Assembly (NCBI RefSeq): GCF_001672755.1
Contig: NZ_LZKI01000006.1
Span: 62,001-126,000 of the forward strand
Direction: 5' to 3'
Length of the DNA stretch: 64,000 nt
From: Mycobacterium colombiense
GTDB lineage: Bacteria > Actinomycetota > Actinomycetes > Mycobacteriales > Mycobacteriaceae
Shown here: positions 49,569-59,434 of the stretch, in pieces
Numbering within the stretch: position 1 is the first letter of the stretch
How the letters are laid out: every line of letters starts with the position of its first letter
The notes under the pieces: model-generated
Told to the model about the DNA's origin: nothing
Seen by the model: only the letters and a program-made list of their open reading frames with translations
The model's database searches: none
Translations under genes and position numbers: made by a program

Positions 49569-50594
49569 CTAAGCGGTGGCCGCGAGATTGGCGATGATGT
49601 CGGCCGCGGGGCCGGCACACGCGTTCTTGAACGACGTCCCCGCCCACAGCGGCATGCCGTTGGGATCCTCGATGGCGGCGGCGGCCTCCCGGATCGGTGA
49701 GGTCATCTGGTTGACCTCGGGGTAGCCCAGCGGCGCGACGTGGTCGAGCATGCGGGTGAAGTCGTTCTCCAGACCCCGCGCGTAGCGGCCCGAGAACGCC
49801 CGCGTCACAACGGTGGTGGCGAACAACGGGTTCTTCAGCGCGACCCGGTGCGCGGAGTTGGTGCCCGCCTCGTCGGCCAGCAGCAGCGCGGTGCCGACCT
49901 GGGCCGCCACCGCTCCCCTGCGCAGCACGGCCCCCACCTCGTCGGCGGTGCCCAGGCCGCCCGCCGCGATGATCGGGACGTCATGGGCGTTGCGGATGCG
50001 GTCGATGAGCTGGTGCAGCGACTCGTTGGCGGGCTCCATGTCCGGTGCGAAGGTGCCGCGGTGCCCGCCGGCCGCGGGCCCCTGGACCACCAGGCTGTCG
50101 GCGCCGGCCGCGACGGCGATGCCCGCCTCGTAGGCCGAGGTGACGGTGACCATCACCAGCAGGCCCAGCGCGCCCAGCCGCCGGATCACGTCGGGCGGCG
50201 GCACGCCGAAGGTGAAGGACACCAGCTCGGGCCGGACGTCGGCCACCACCTCGAGCTTCTGCTCCCACTCGTCGTCGTCGCCGTGCTGCGGGTGACCGAC
50301 CTCGACCTGGTAATGCTCGGCGATCTCTTCGAGTTCGGCCGCGTAGTAGTGCAGGGCCACCCAGTCGGCGACGCTGGGTTGGGGCACAAACAAGTTCACC
50401 CCGAGCGGGCCGGTGGTGGCCTTACGCGCCGCGACGATGTCGTCGGCGAACTGCTCGGCGCTGCGGTGCCCGCCGGGGACGAAACCGAGCCCACCCGCAT
50501 TGGACACCGCCGCGGCCAACGCGGGAGTTCCGGGCCCGCCGGCCATCGGTGCGCCCACGATGGGCACGGGGATGTCCCAAAAGCCCAGCACCAT
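49569..50594 (-). CDS. Nitronate monooxygenase (2-nitropropane dioxygenase family, Rv2781c homolog)
   Basis: FMN-dependent TIM-barrel enzyme of 341 residues that oxidises alkyl nitronates, or acts as a related quinone reductase. The N-terminal VPIVGAPMAGGPGTPALAAA is the family opening. SLVVQGPAAGGHRG carries the conserved active-site region with the catalytic-type His. PIIAAGGLGTADEVGAVLRR and AQVGTALLLADEA are the phosphate-binding end of the barrel. The ATG at 50594 (MVLGFWDIP) matches the family; an ATG at 50609 adds five residues. It is convergent with ald. Confidence 0.9.
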   Translation of the reverse strand: MVLGFWDIPVPIVGAPMAGGPGTPALAAAVSNAGGLGFVPGGHRSAEQFADDIVAARKATTGPLGVNLFVPQPSVADWVALHYYAAELEEIAEHYQVEVGHPQHGDDDEWEQKLEVVADVRPELVSFTFGVPPPDVIRRLGALGLLVMVTVTSAYEAGIAVAAGADSLVVQGPAAGGHRGTFAPDMEPANESLHQLIDRIRNAHDVPIIAAGGLGTADEVGAVLRRGAVAAQVGTALLLADEAGTNSAHRVALKNPLFATTVVTRAFSGRYARGLENDFTRMLDHVAPLGYPEVNQMTSPIREAAAAIEDPNGMPLWAGTSFKNACAGPAADIIANLAATA

Positions 50595-50668
50595 CTGGCC
50601 CAGTACCATTCGGCTAGTCCGGCGACGGCGAGCGCCGGAACGGCGCGAGTAAGAAGGCGGACACTAAG

Positions 50669-52051
50669 CTACCGTACCATCGCCCGAAGTTGTTGGGGCA
50701 GTGACCGTTTGGCGGCATACGGCCCCAGAACCGCGGCGCCGTAGCGCTGCCCGAGCAGCTTGTGCGCCACCGCGTTGACCTCCTCGACGGTCACCTTATC
50801 GATCTGGTGCAGGGTGTGCTCGATGCTGCGGTGCATGCCGTAGTTGAGCTCGCTGCGGCCCAGCCGGCTCATCCGCGAGCTGGAATCCTCCAGTCCGAGC
50901 ACCAGACCGCCGCGCAACGATCCCTTCGCGATCCGGCATTCCGACTCGGTGATGCCGTCGCGCGCCACCGACTCGAGCACGTCGCTGGTCACCGCCATCA
51001 CCTCGGCGAAGCGTTCGGGCTGGCAAGCCGCGTACACGGATAGCGCGCCGCTGTCGGCGAACACGTCCACCGTCGAGTACACGGAGTAGGCCAGCCCGCG
51101 CAGTTCCCGAACCTGCTGGAACAACCGGGAGCTCAGGCCGCCGCCCAGCGCGGTGTTGAGCACCGACAGCGCCCAGCGATGCTCCCAGCCGCGGCCGGGC
51201 GTGCGGACACCCAACGACACGTGCGCCTGCTCAGCGTCCCGGCTGCCCAGCAGCAGGCCGGGTCGGCCGGTGACCCGTCCGGCGCCCTTGCGCGGCGCGA
51301 TCGGTTCGCGGCCGCGGACCAGATGCGGGCCGAAGTGCTGGCGCACCAACGCAACCACCTCGTCGTGGTCGACGTTGCCGGCCACCGCCACCACCATCCG
51401 CTCGGGCGTGTAGCGCCGGACGTGAAACGAGTGCAGCTGGTTGCGCGTCATCGACGTCACCGACCGCGCGGTCCCGATGACGGGGCGGCCCACCGGGTGG
51501 TCACCGAACAGCGCACTCAGGAACATGTCGCCGAGTGCGTCCTCGGGGTCGTCGTCGCGCATCGCGATCTCTTCGAGGACGACGTCGCGTTCCAGCTCGA
51601 CATCGTCGGCCGCGCAGCACCCGTTGAGCACCACGTCGGCGACCAGGTCGACCGCCAGCGCCAGATCGCTGTCGAGCACGTGCGCGTAGTAGCAGGTGTG
51701 CTCCTTCGCAGTGAACGCGTTCAGCTCTCCCCCGACGGCGTCCATCGCCTGCGCGATGTCCACCGCCGTGCGGCTGGGTGTGGACTTGAACAGCAGATGC
51801 TCGAGGAAGTGCGCGGCGCCGGCCACGGTGGCACCCTCGTCGCGCGAGCCGACCCCGACCCAGACCCCGACCGAGGCGGAACGCACCGCGGGCAGGTACT
51901 CGGTGACCACCCGCAAACCACCCGGCAGCGTGGTGCGCCGCAGCGTGGCGTGGGATGCCGATTCCTCCTCAGCGACCTTGCTCCGGCGCAGCGCACCGGC
52001 CCGACCGGGACGCGTCCCGGTCGATGGGTCAGCTGCTCGCCGTCGCGGCAT
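50669..52051 (-). CDS. pepR: M16-family zinc protease PepR
   Basis: Mitochondrial-processing-peptidase-like zinc metalloprotease of 460 residues. The inverted zinc motif HxxEH is [12 protein letters not shown], with the distal glutamate in [18 protein letters not shown]. The C-terminal half includes [23 protein letters not shown], split here as [14 protein letters not shown] and [10 protein letters not shown]. The start at 52051 ([10 protein letters not shown]) lies 23 bp inside the 3' end of gpsI, so it is coupled to it. A longer start at 52075 is possible. Its targets are unknown. Confidence 0.92.
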   Translation of the reverse strand: MPRRRAADPSTGTRPGRAGALRRSKVAEEESASHATLRRTTLPGGLRVVTEYLPAVRSASVGVWVGVGSRDEGATVAGAAHFLEHLLFKSTPSRTAVDIAQAMDAVGGELNAFTAKEHTCYYAHVLDSDLALAVDLVADVVLNGCCAADDVELERDVVLEEIAMRDDDPEDALGDMFLSALFGDHPVGRPVIGTARSVTSMTRNQLHSFHVRRYTPERMVVAVAGNVDHDEVVALVRQHFGPHLVRGREPIAPRKGAGRVTGRPGLLLGSRDAEQAHVSLGVRTPGRGWEHRWALSVLNTALGGGLSSRLFQQVRELRGLAYSVYSTVDVFADSGALSVYAACQPERFAEVMAVTSDVLESVARDGITESECRIAKGSLRGGLVLGLEDSSSRMSRLGRSELNYGMHRSIEHTLHQIDKVTVEEVNAVAHKLLGQRYGAAVLGPYAAKRSLPQQLRAMVR

Positions 52052-54293
52052 CGGCAGGGGTGGCCGCCGGGGCATCGGCGGGAGCCGAGTTGTCTTCCTC
52101 CACCAGAACCAGCGAGATCTTGCCCCGCTTGTCGATGTCGGCGATCTCGACGCGCAGCTTGTCGCCGACGTTCACCACGTCCTCGACCTTCGCGATCCGC
52201 TTGCCCTTGCCGAGCTTGGAGATGTGCACCAGGCCGTCACGGCCGGGCAGCAGCGACACGAACGCACCGAAATCCGTTGTCTTGACCACGGTTCCGAGGA
52301 ACCGCTCGCCGACGGTCGGCAGCTGCGGGTTGGCGATGGCGTTGATCCGGTCGATCGCGGCCTGCGCCGAGGGCCCGTCGGTGGCGCCGACGAACACGGT
52401 GCCGTCGTCCTCGATGGAGATCTGCGCGCCGGTCTCCTCGGTGATCGCGTTGATGACCTTGCCCTTGGGCCCGATCACCTCACCGATCTTGTCCACCGGA
52501 ACCTTGATGGTGGTGACCCGCGGCGCATACGGGCTCATCTCGTCGGGCGCGTCGATCGCCTCGGCCATGACCTCCAGGATGGTCAGCCGCGCGTCCTTGG
52601 CCTGCCCCAGCGCGCCCGCCAGCACCTGCGACGGAATGCCGTCGAGCTTGGTGTCCAGCTGCAGCGCGGTGACGAAGTCCTTGGTGCCCGCGCACTTGAA
52701 GTCCATGTCGCCGAACGCGTCCTCGGCGCCCAGAATGTCGGTCAGGGTGACGAAGCGACGCTCGGTCTTGCCGTCGACCTCGACGTCATCGGAGACCAGG
52801 CCCATCGCGATGCCGGCCACCGGCGCCTTCAGCGGCACACCGGCATTCAGCAGCGACAGGGTGGACGCGCACACCGAACCCATCGACGTCGAGCCGTTGG
52901 AGCCCAGCGCCTCGGACACCTGACGGATGGCGTAGGGGAACTCCTCGACGCCCGGCAGCACCGGGATCAGCGCGCGCTCGGCGAGCGCGCCGTGCCCGAT
53001 CTCGCGCCGCTTGGGCGAGCCCACGCGGCCGGTCTCGCCGGTGGAGAACGGCGGGAAGTTGTAGTGGTGCATGTAGCGCTTGGAGGTCTCGGGTCCCAGC
53101 GAGTCGATCTGCTGAGCCATCTTGACCATGTCGAGCGTGGTGACACCCAGGATCTGGGTCTCGCCGCGCTGGAACAGCGCGCTGCCGTGCGCCCGCGGCA
53201 CCACGGCGACCTCGGCCGACAACGCGCGGATGTCGGTGATGCCGCGGCCGTCGATGCGGAAGTGGTCGGTCAGGATGCGCTGGCGCACCAGCTTCTTGGT
53301 CAGCGACCGGTAGGCGGCGCTGACCTCTTTCTCGCGGCCCTCGAAGGTCGCAGAATCCCCGGTGAGCCGCGCCAGTACTTCCGCTTTCAGCTCGTCGGTG
53401 CGCGCGTCGCGCTCTGCCTTGCCGCCGATGGTCAGCGCCTTCGCCAGCTCGTCGGTGGCCAGCGAGGCGACCGAGTAGTAGACGTCTTCCTGGTAGTCCG
53501 GGAACGTCGGGAACTCACCGACCGGCTTGGCGGCGGCCCCGGCCAGCTCCTCCTGCGCGGTACACAGCGCGGCGATGAACGGCTTGGCGGCCTCGAGTCC
53601 TTCGGCCACAACGGTTTCCGTCGGCGCCTGGGCGCCGCCCTCGACGAGCTCGATGACCTTCTCGGTGGCCTCGGCCTCGACCATCATGATCGCGACGTCA
53701 CCCTCGACCTTGCGGCCGGCGACGACCATGTCGAACACGGCCCGCTCGAGCTGCTCGACGGTGGGGAACGCCACCCATTGGCCGTCGATGAGCGCGACCC
53801 GCACGCCGCCGATCGGGCCCGAGAACGGCAGCCCGCTCAGCTGGGTGGAGGCCGACGCGGCGTTGATCGCCAGCACGTCGTACAGGTCGTTGGGGTCCAG
53901 GCTCATGACCGTGACCACGACCTGGATCTCGTTGCGCAGCCCCGAGACGAACGACGGGCGCAGCGGCCGGTCGATGAGCCGGCAGGTCAGGATCGCGTCG
54001 GTGGAGGGACGGCCCTCGCGACGGAAGAACGAACCGGGGATGCGACCGGCGGCATACATCCGCTCCTCGACATCGACGGTCAGCGGGAAGAAGTCGAAGT
54101 GCTCCTTGGGGCTCTTGCTGGCGGTGGTCGCCGACAACAGCATGTTCTCGTCGTCGAGGTACGCGACCACGGCGCCAGCTGCCTGCTGGGCCAACCGGCC
54201 GGTCTCGAAACGGATGGTGCGGGTGCCGAAGCTCCCGTTGTCGATGGTGGCGGTCGCCTCGAACACGCCCTCTTCAATTTCAGCGACAGACAT
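52029..54293 (-). CDS. gpsI: Polyribonucleotide nucleotidyltransferase (PNPase, GpsI)
   Basis: Phosphorolytic 3'-5' exoribonuclease and RNA tailing enzyme, 754 residues. Two RNase PH-type domains flank a helical domain: the first contains [20 protein letters not shown], the second has [20 protein letters not shown]. The KH domain follows ([19 protein letters not shown]), then S1 ([20 protein letters not shown]). It is preceded by a 365-bp gene-free leader and coupled to pepR downstream. Its role is mRNA decay together with RNase J at 13997-15673. Confidence 0.97.
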   Translation of the reverse strand: MSVAEIEEGVFEATATIDNGSFGTRTIRFETGRLAQQAAGAVVAYLDDENMLLSATTASKSPKEHFDFFPLTVDVEERMYAAGRIPGSFFRREGRPSTDAILTCRLIDRPLRPSFVSGLRNEIQVVVTVMSLDPNDLYDVLAINAASASTQLSGLPFSGPIGGVRVALIDGQWVAFPTVEQLERAVFDMVVAGRKVEGDVAIMMVEAEATEKVIELVEGGAQAPTETVVAEGLEAAKPFIAALCTAQEELAGAAAKPVGEFPTFPDYQEDVYYSVASLATDELAKALTIGGKAERDARTDELKAEVLARLTGDSATFEGREKEVSAAYRSLTKKLVRQRILTDHFRIDGRGITDIRALSAEVAVVPRAHGSALFQRGETQILGVTTLDMVKMAQQIDSLGPETSKRYMHHYNFPPFSTGETGRVGSPKRREIGHGALAERALIPVLPGVEEFPYAIRQVSEALGSNGSTSMGSVCASTLSLLNAGVPLKAPVAGIAMGLVSDDVEVDGKTERRFVTLTDILGAEDAFGDMDFKCAGTKDFVTALQLDTKLDGIPSQVLAGALGQAKDARLTILEVMAEAIDAPDEMSPYAPRVTTIKVPVDKIGEVIGPKGKVINAITEETGAQISIEDDGTVFVGATDGPSAQAAIDRINAIANPQLPTVGERFLGTVVKTTDFGAFVSLLPGRDGLVHISKLGKGKRIAKVEDVVNVGDKLRVEIADIDKRGKISLVLVEEDNSAPADAPAATPADAATASS

Positions 54294-54658
54294 AGACGTC
54301 CGTACGGCCTCTCTTGTATTCAGCTTTTTCGCGTGGCCACGCGCGAACCGCAGGCCTGACGGCCACGGGTCACCCGCGGGAGGCGTTGAGTCTGAATACG
54401 GCTACGGCCATCGATCGAAGCGGCCGACCTGCCCCAGATCCGGAGAGCCCGGCAGCCACTACCGAAGACCGCCCGATGCAGACTGGCTGCTCCCTCGAAC
54501 GTGCGTAGTGACACGCTGGAACGGCACACGCGGATCTGCGTGACCGCACCGTTTGCTCCGGCCGAACCGGCCCAGAACGTCCTTACTCTACACGGGCGAC
54601 CCCTGCCCGCCATATCGCTCGGAATTTGCGGGGCGCTACCGCCCCGGCGGGGGTTGCG
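54294..54658 (-). other. Gene-free region between rpsO and gpsI (probable gpsI leader)
   Basis: No plausible gene is seen in these 365 bp; M. tuberculosis has lppU in this interval. The rpsO-proximal end holds the hairpin at 54630-54645. A minus-strand TAGAGT (54590-54585) is a candidate -10 for gpsI, which would give a 5' leader of about 285 nt. Short self-complementary stretches (GGCC-TGAC-GGCC near 54353-54364, CGGGTCACCCG next to it) lie close to the gpsI start. Confidence 0.6.
54630..54645 (-). terminator. Hairpin after rpsO
   Basis: GGGGCG-CTAC-CGCCCC is a perfect 6-bp G+C stem with a 4-base loop. It starts 13 bp beyond the rpsO stop codon. It lacks a T-tract, as is usual for mycobacterial terminators. 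It may also limit 3' decay of rpsO mRNA. Confidence 0.6.
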
Positions 54659-54928
54659 TCAGCGACGCAGGCCCAGTCGCTCGACCAGCGAGCGGTACCG
54701 CTCGACATCGATCTGCGCGACGTACTTGAGCAGCCGGCGGCGGCGTCCGACCAGCAGCAGCAGCCCGCGCCGCGAGTGGTGGTCGTGCTTGTGCACCTTC
54801 AGGTGCTCGGTCAGGTCGGCGATCCGCTTGGTCAGCAGCGCGACCTGCGCCTCGGGGGAACCGGTGTCGGTGCCATGCAGGCCGTAGTTGCCCAGGATTT
54901 CTTTTTTCTGCTCGGCTGTCAGCGCCAC
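54659..54928 (-). CDS. rpsO: 30S ribosomal protein S15
   Basis: An 89-residue primary rRNA-binding protein of the 30S platform. It has the full S15 pattern: [40 protein letters not shown] and [13 protein letters not shown]. The ATG at 54928 begins [12 protein letters not shown]. It precedes gpsI on the same strand, the common rpsO-pnp order. ribF lies upstream on the same strand. Confidence 0.98.
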   Translation of the reverse strand: MALTAEQKKEILGNYGLHGTDTGSPEAQVALLTKRIADLTEHLKVHKHDHHSRRGLLLLVGRRRRLLKYVAQIDVERYRSLVERLGLRR

Positions 54929-55073
54929 GAAATTATCTCCATCAATCGGTCCGCGAAAGGTGAATGTTCAAGGCGCGGCCACCGCGAACCGCAGCGCGCG
55001 CCGATGTCGTCCGGCAGTTTAGCAGCCAGAAGGTGCCCGGCTCGAATCGTCGCGGACCGCTCACGCCGGCTAA

Positions 55074-56045
55074 TCACTCGGTGAGCAGCTGACGCGCCTT
55101 CTCGGTGTCCTTGCCCATCGCGACGACGAGTTCCTTGACGGAGTCGAACCTGTGCTGACCGCGGATCCGGGCGACGAAATCGAGGGCGACGTGCTGGCCG
55201 TAGAGGTCGGCGGTGGTGTCCAGGACGAACGCCTCGACGGTGCGGGTGCGCCCGGAGAAGGTCGGGTTGGTGCCGACCGACACCGCCGCCTGGTAGCGCT
55301 CACCGGGGATGACGGTGCCGGTGGCCGGTCCGTGCCCGAGCACGGTGAACCACGCGGCGTACACGCCGTCGGCCGGGATGGCCGAGTACATCGGCGGCGC
55401 CACGTTGGCCGTCGGGTAACCCAGCTCGATTCCGCGCCCGTGGCCGCGCACCACCACACCCTCGACGCGGTGCGGGCGGCCCAGCGCCTCGGTGGCCGCC
55501 ACCATGTCGCCCGCGTCCACGCAGGACCGGATGTAGGTGGACGAGAACGTCACGGTCTCGTTGCTGTGATGCTCGGACAGCAGCGACATCGACTCGACCG
55601 AGAACCCGAACCTGTCCCCCGCCTTGCGCAGGGTGTCGACGGTGCCGGCCGCCTTCTTGCCGAAGGTGAAGTTCTCCCCCACCACGACTTCGACGACATG
55701 CAGGTTCTCCACCAGCAGTTCGTGCACGTAGCGCTCCGGGGTGAGCTTCATGAAGTCGGTGGTGAACGGCATCACCAGGAAGACGTCGATGCCCAGCTCC
55801 TCAACCAGCTCGGCGCGCCGGGTCAGCGTCGTCAGCTGAGCGGGATGGCTGCCCGGGTAGACCACTTCCATCGGATGCGGGTCGAACGTCATCAGCACCG
55901 TCGGGACGTTGCGGGCCCGCGCCGCCTTGACCGCATGCGCGATCAGCTCGGCGTGGCCGCGATGCACACCGTCGAATACACCGATGGTGAGCACACACCT
56001 GCCCCAGTCCGTGGGAATCTCGTCTTGGCCGCGCCACCGCTGCAC
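55074..56045 (-). CDS. ribF: Bifunctional riboflavin kinase / FAD synthetase
   Basis: Makes FMN and then FAD from riboflavin. The 323-residue protein has the N-terminal nucleotidyltransferase domain (LTIGVFDGVHRGHAELI, TFDPHPMEVV, SSTYIRSCVDAGDM) and the C-terminal flavokinase domain (GRGIELGYPTANVAPP, AAVSVGTNPTFSGRTRTVEA). The start is the GTG at 56045 (VQRWRGQDEIP), which matches the family N-terminus. Many flavoenzymes in the window depend on its products. It is divergent from sirR. Confidence 0.96.
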   Translation of the reverse strand: MQRWRGQDEIPTDWGRCVLTIGVFDGVHRGHAELIAHAVKAARARNVPTVLMTFDPHPMEVVYPGSHPAQLTTLTRRAELVEELGIDVFLVMPFTTDFMKLTPERYVHELLVENLHVVEVVVGENFTFGKKAAGTVDTLRKAGDRFGFSVESMSLLSEHHSNETVTFSSTYIRSCVDAGDMVAATEALGRPHRVEGVVVRGHGRGIELGYPTANVAPPMYSAIPADGVYAAWFTVLGHGPATGTVIPGERYQAAVSVGTNPTFSGRTRTVEAFVLDTTADLYGQHVALDFVARIRGQHRFDSVKELVVAMGKDTEKARQLLTE

Positions 56046-56127
56046 GCCCGCAAGCCTACGGCGCGCAGTGGTCCACCGGGAGATCCAGAGGGGCAAACCC
56101 CGCCATGGTGTCGGGGAACACGCCGGA

Positions 56128-56146
56128 TTAGGCGTGGGTTGCCTAA
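56128..56146 (+). promoter_or_regulatory. DtxR-family operator upstream of sirR
   Basis: TTAGGCGTGGGTTGCCTAA is a 19-bp dyad with perfect 6-bp arms (TTAGGC/GCCTAA). It matches the outer TTAGG...CCTAA halves of the 19-bp iron box of the DtxR/IdeR family (13 of 19 positions). It ends 11 bp before the sirR GTG, so it probably mediates autoregulation and may also affect the divergent ribF. Confidence 0.75.
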
Positions 56147-56157
56147 ACTTTCTCGGT

Positions 56158-56862
56158 GTGAGGGCTGACGAAGAGCGTGGCGGCATCACCGCGGTCGGCC
56201 AGGACTACCTCAAGGTCATCTGGAATGCCCAGGAGTGGTCCCCCAAAGACGCGCCGCAGAAGGTCAGCACCAAGATGCTGGCCGAGAAGATCGGGGTGTC
56301 GGCCAGCACGGCCTCGGAGTCCATCCGCAAGCTCGCCGAGCAGGGGCTGGTCGACCACGAGAAGTACGGTGCGGTGACGTTGACCGAGGCGGGCCGGCGC
56401 GCGGCGCTGGAAATGGTGCGCCGGCACCGGCTGCTGGAGACCTTCCTGGTCAACGAGCTCGGCTACGCCTGGGACGAAGTGCACGACGAAGCCGAGGTGC
56501 TCGAGCACGCGGTGTCCGATCGGCTGGTGGCGCGCATCGACGCCAAACTGGGCTTCCCGCAGCGCGACCCGCACGGTGACCCGATCCCGGCCTCGGACGG
56601 GCAGGTGCCCACCCCGCCGGCCCGCCAGCTGTGGGCGTGCGACGACGGGGACACCGGGACGGTGGCGCGCATCTCCGACGCCGACCCCGAGATGCTGCGC
56701 TACTTCACCGATGTCGGCATCAACCTCGACTCCCGGCTGCGGGTCCTGACCCGACGCGAATTCGCCGGCATGATCTCGGTCGCGATCGACTCCGGCGACG
56801 GCGCCGAGACGACGGTCGACCTGGGCAGCCCGGCGGCCCGCGCCATCTGGGTGACGGCCTGA
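56158..56862 (+). CDS. sirR: DtxR-family metal-dependent regulator SirR
   Basis: A 234-residue iron- or manganese-responsive repressor. It has an N-terminal winged helix (TKMLAEKIGVSASTASESIR, KLAEQGLVDHEKYGAVTLT), then the dimerisation/metal domain (RRHRLLETFLVNELGYAWDE, EVLEHAVSDRLVARID, GFPQRDPHGDPIP). A C-terminal SH3/FeoA-like domain begins near residue 160. The GTG at 56158 (VRADEERGG) matches the family start. A 19-bp operator of the same family lies just upstream. In M. tuberculosis a large hypothetical gene (Rv2787) separates it from ribF; that gene is absent here. Confidence 0.92.
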   Translation: MRADEERGGITAVGQDYLKVIWNAQEWSPKDAPQKVSTKMLAEKIGVSASTASESIRKLAEQGLVDHEKYGAVTLTEAGRRAALEMVRRHRLLETFLVNELGYAWDEVHDEAEVLEHAVSDRLVARIDAKLGFPQRDPHGDPIPASDGQVPTPPARQLWACDDGDTGTVARISDADPEMLRYFTDVGINLDSRLRVLTRREFAGMISVAIDSGDGAETTVDLGSPAARAIWVTA

Positions 56863-56876
56863 CCCGGCTCAGGCGC

Positions 56877-58145
56877 TCAGTCGGCCAGCAGGCCCTTGGC
56901 GATATGGGTGACCTGAACCTCGTTGCTGCCCGCGTAGATCATCAGTGACTTGGCGTCGCGGGCCAGCTGCTCCACCCGGTATTCGGCCATGTATCCGTTG
57001 CCGCCGAACAGCTGTACGGCCTCCATCGCCACGTCGGTGGCCGCCTCCGACGAGTACAGCTTGATCGCCGACGCCTCGGCCAGGGTCAGCGGCTTGCCGG
57101 CCTGCTGGCGCTCGATGGTGTGAAAGACCATGTTCTGCACGTTCATTCGGGCGATCTCCATCTTGGCCAGCTTGAGCTGGATCAGCTGGAATTGCCCGAT
57201 GTTCTTGCCCCACAACGTCCGGCTGTTGGCGTAATCCACGCACAGCCGGTGGCATTCGTCGATGATGCCCAACGCCATCATCGCGATCCCGATCCGCTCG
57301 GCGGCGAAATTGGCGCGGGCGCTGTCGCGGCCGTCGCCGTCGGTGTGCTGTTCGCTCTCGCCGAGCAACCGGTCCGGGCCCAGCCGCACGTTGTCGAAGA
57401 ACAGCTCGCCGGTCGGCGAGGACATCATGCCCATCTTCTTGAACGGCTTGCCCTGCGTGAGGCCCGGCATGCCCGCGTCGAGCACGAAGACCAGCACCGG
57501 CCGGTTGCGCTTGTCCTGCTTGTCCGGGCTCGCATCGCCCTCGTCGAGTTTGGCGTACACGATCAGGACGTCGGCGCAGGGCCCGTTGGTGATGAAGGTC
57601 TTCTGCCCGTTGAGGATGTAGTCCTGGCCGTCGCGCTTGACGTAGGTCTTCATGCCGCCGAATGCGTCCGAGCCCGAGTCGGGCTCGGTAATCGCCCATG
57701 CCGCAATCTTTTCCAGCGTCATCAGCTCGGGCAGCCAGCGTTCCTTCTGCGCCAGCGTGCCGCGGCTCATGATGGTCGCCGCGCCCAGGCCGAGGCTCAC
57801 CGACGCGGTGCTGAGCAACCCGATGCTGACCCTCGCGATCTCGGAAACCAGCACCGCGATCATCGACCCCTGCGCGCCGCCGAAACCGCCTGACTCGTCG
57901 GACTTTTCTTCCTGCCCCTCGGGAGTGGGCGCGCCGTCGAGCTTGGCCCGCTCGCGGTCCAGCATCTTCTTGACCGACTCGGCGGCCATGGCGTCGAGGC
58001 CGAACTGGCTGAACAGCTTTCGCGCGATCGGATACGGCGACATCTCACCGGTTTCGAGTTCGTCGATGTGCGGACGAATCTCTTTGTCGACGAACTGGCG
58101 AACCGCATCCCGGACCATCAGGTCGGTGTCGGACCACTCGATCAT
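56877..58145 (-). CDS. fadE21: Acyl-CoA dehydrogenase FadE21
   Basis: A 422-residue acyl-CoA dehydrogenase (Rv2789c homolog). The substrate/FAD loop is AWAITEPDSGSDAFGGMKT, with DYILNGQKTFITNG in the middle domain. The C-terminal part has AVQLFGGNGYMAEYRVEQLA and RDAKSLMIYAGSNEVQ. An acidic, Glu/Lys-rich insert (PEGQEEKSDES, residues 75-85) is unusual for the family. It lies 7 bp downstream of ltp1, so a shared transcript is likely, and it is convergent with sirR. Confidence 0.93.
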   Translation of the reverse strand: MIEWSDTDLMVRDAVRQFVDKEIRPHIDELETGEMSPYPIARKLFSQFGLDAMAAESVKKMLDRERAKLDGAPTPEGQEEKSDESGGFGGAQGSMIAVLVSEIARVSIGLLSTASVSLGLGAATIMSRGTLAQKERWLPELMTLEKIAAWAITEPDSGSDAFGGMKTYVKRDGQDYILNGQKTFITNGPCADVLIVYAKLDEGDASPDKQDKRNRPVLVFVLDAGMPGLTQGKPFKKMGMMSSPTGELFFDNVRLGPDRLLGESEQHTDGDGRDSARANFAAERIGIAMMALGIIDECHRLCVDYANSRTLWGKNIGQFQLIQLKLAKMEIARMNVQNMVFHTIERQQAGKPLTLAEASAIKLYSSEAATDVAMEAVQLFGGNGYMAEYRVEQLARDAKSLMIYAGSNEVQVTHIAKGLLAD

Positions 58146-58152
58146 GGCGTCC

Positions 58153-59343
58153 TCAACGCTCGGCGCGCTGGTAGGCGGTGACGACGGCGGCGCCGCCCAG
58201 TCCGATGTTGTGTTGCAGTGCGGCGCTGACGTTGTCGACCTGACGCTTGTCGGCGGTGCCGCGCAGCTGCCAGGTCAGTTCGGCGCACTGCGCCAGGCCG
58301 GTCGCGCCCAGCGGGTGCCCCTTGGAGATCAGACCGCCGGACGGGTTGACCACCCAGCGGCCGCCGTAGGTGGTGTCGTTGTTGTCGATCAGCTTCGGCG
58401 CCTCACCCGGACCGCACAGTCCGAGGGCCTCGTACAGCAGCAGTTCGTTGGCCGAGAAGCAGTCGTGCAGCTCGATCACCTGGAAGTCCTGCGGCCCGAG
58501 CCCGGACTGGTCGTAGACCTGTTGTGCGGCCTGGACATTCATGTCGTAACCGATAAGGTTCTTCGCGCTGCCGTCGAACGTCGAGGCGAAGTCGGTGGTC
58601 ATGGCCTGCCCGACGATCTCCACCGCCTGGCCGGCCAGACCGTGGCTGTCGACGAAGCTCTCCGAGGCGAGGATGGCCGCACCCGAGCCGTCCGAGGTGG
58701 GCGAACACTGCAGCTTGGTCAGCGGGTCGGAGATCATCCGCGCCGCCAGGATGTCGTCGAGCGTGTAGGACTCCTGGAACTGGGCGAACGGGTTGTTGAC
58801 CGAGTGCTTGTGGTTCTTGTAGCCGATCTTGGCGAAATGCTCTGCGGTGCTGCCGTATTGCTTCATGTGCTCGCGTCCGGCGGCACCGAACATCCACGGC
58901 GCGACGGGCATCGCGAACTCGTCGATGGCGGCCATCGCCTTGACGTGCTTGGCCATCGGCGATTCACGGTCCTGGGCGCCGCCGCCCAGCGACCCGGGCT
59001 GCATCTTCTCGAAGCCGAGCGCGATCGCGCAGTCGACGATGCCGCCGCGGATGGCCTGCGCGGCCAGGAACAGCGCCGTCGAGCCGGTGGAGCAGTTGTT
59101 GTTGACGTTGACCACCGGGATGCCGGTCATGCCCAGCTCATACAGCGCCCGCTGCCCCGACGTCGAATCACCGGCGACGTAGCCGACGTAGCCCTGCTGG
59201 ACCTCGCGGTAGTCGATGCCGGCGTCCTGCAGGGCGTTGGTTCCCGATTCCCGGGCCATGTCCGGATAGTCCCAGCCCTCACGGCGGCCCGGCTTCTCGA
59301 ATTTCGTCATCCCGACACCGACGACATAAACCTTGCTGGACAT
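58153..59343 (-). CDS. ltp1: Lipid-transfer protein/thiolase Ltp1
   Basis: A 396-residue SCP2-type thiolase (Rv2790c homolog). The N-terminal [16 protein letters not shown] and the nucleophile cysteine region [20 protein letters not shown] match this family, as does the C-terminal [20 protein letters not shown] with its catalytic histidine. Family members act in steroid side-chain or fatty-acid degradation, as thiolases or aldolases. The ATG at 59343 has GGAAGGGG 8 bases upstream. It is coupled by short spacing to fadE21, so together they look like a beta-oxidation pair. Confidence 0.93.
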   Translation of the reverse strand: MSSKVYVVGVGMTKFEKPGRREGWDYPDMARESGTNALQDAGIDYREVQQGYVGYVAGDSTSGQRALYELGMTGIPVVNVNNNCSTGSTALFLAAQAIRGGIVDCAIALGFEKMQPGSLGGGAQDRESPMAKHVKAMAAIDEFAMPVAPWMFGAAGREHMKQYGSTAEHFAKIGYKNHKHSVNNPFAQFQESYTLDDILAARMISDPLTKLQCSPTSDGSGAAILASESFVDSHGLAGQAVEIVGQAMTTDFASTFDGSAKNLIGYDMNVQAAQQVYDQSGLGPQDFQVIELHDCFSANELLLYEALGLCGPGEAPKLIDNNDTTYGGRWVVNPSGGLISKGHPLGATGLAQCAELTWQLRGTADKRQVDNVSAALQHNIGLGGAAVVTAYQRAER

Positions 59344-59434
59344 CTTTGTCCCCTTCCGAACCGTGGGCGGTCTAGGCATGCGGTCTAGGCATTCAGTGTG
59401 CAACGTAACCCAACCAACCGTTCGGCCGGGGCCG

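Noticed and set aside
51696..54359. 887-residue plus-strand open frame opposite gpsI
   Set aside because: It mirrors the PNPase gene in a high-GC antisense frame, and its composition (His, Arg, Gly-rich) is typical of a shadow. gpsI on the minus strand explains the region completely.
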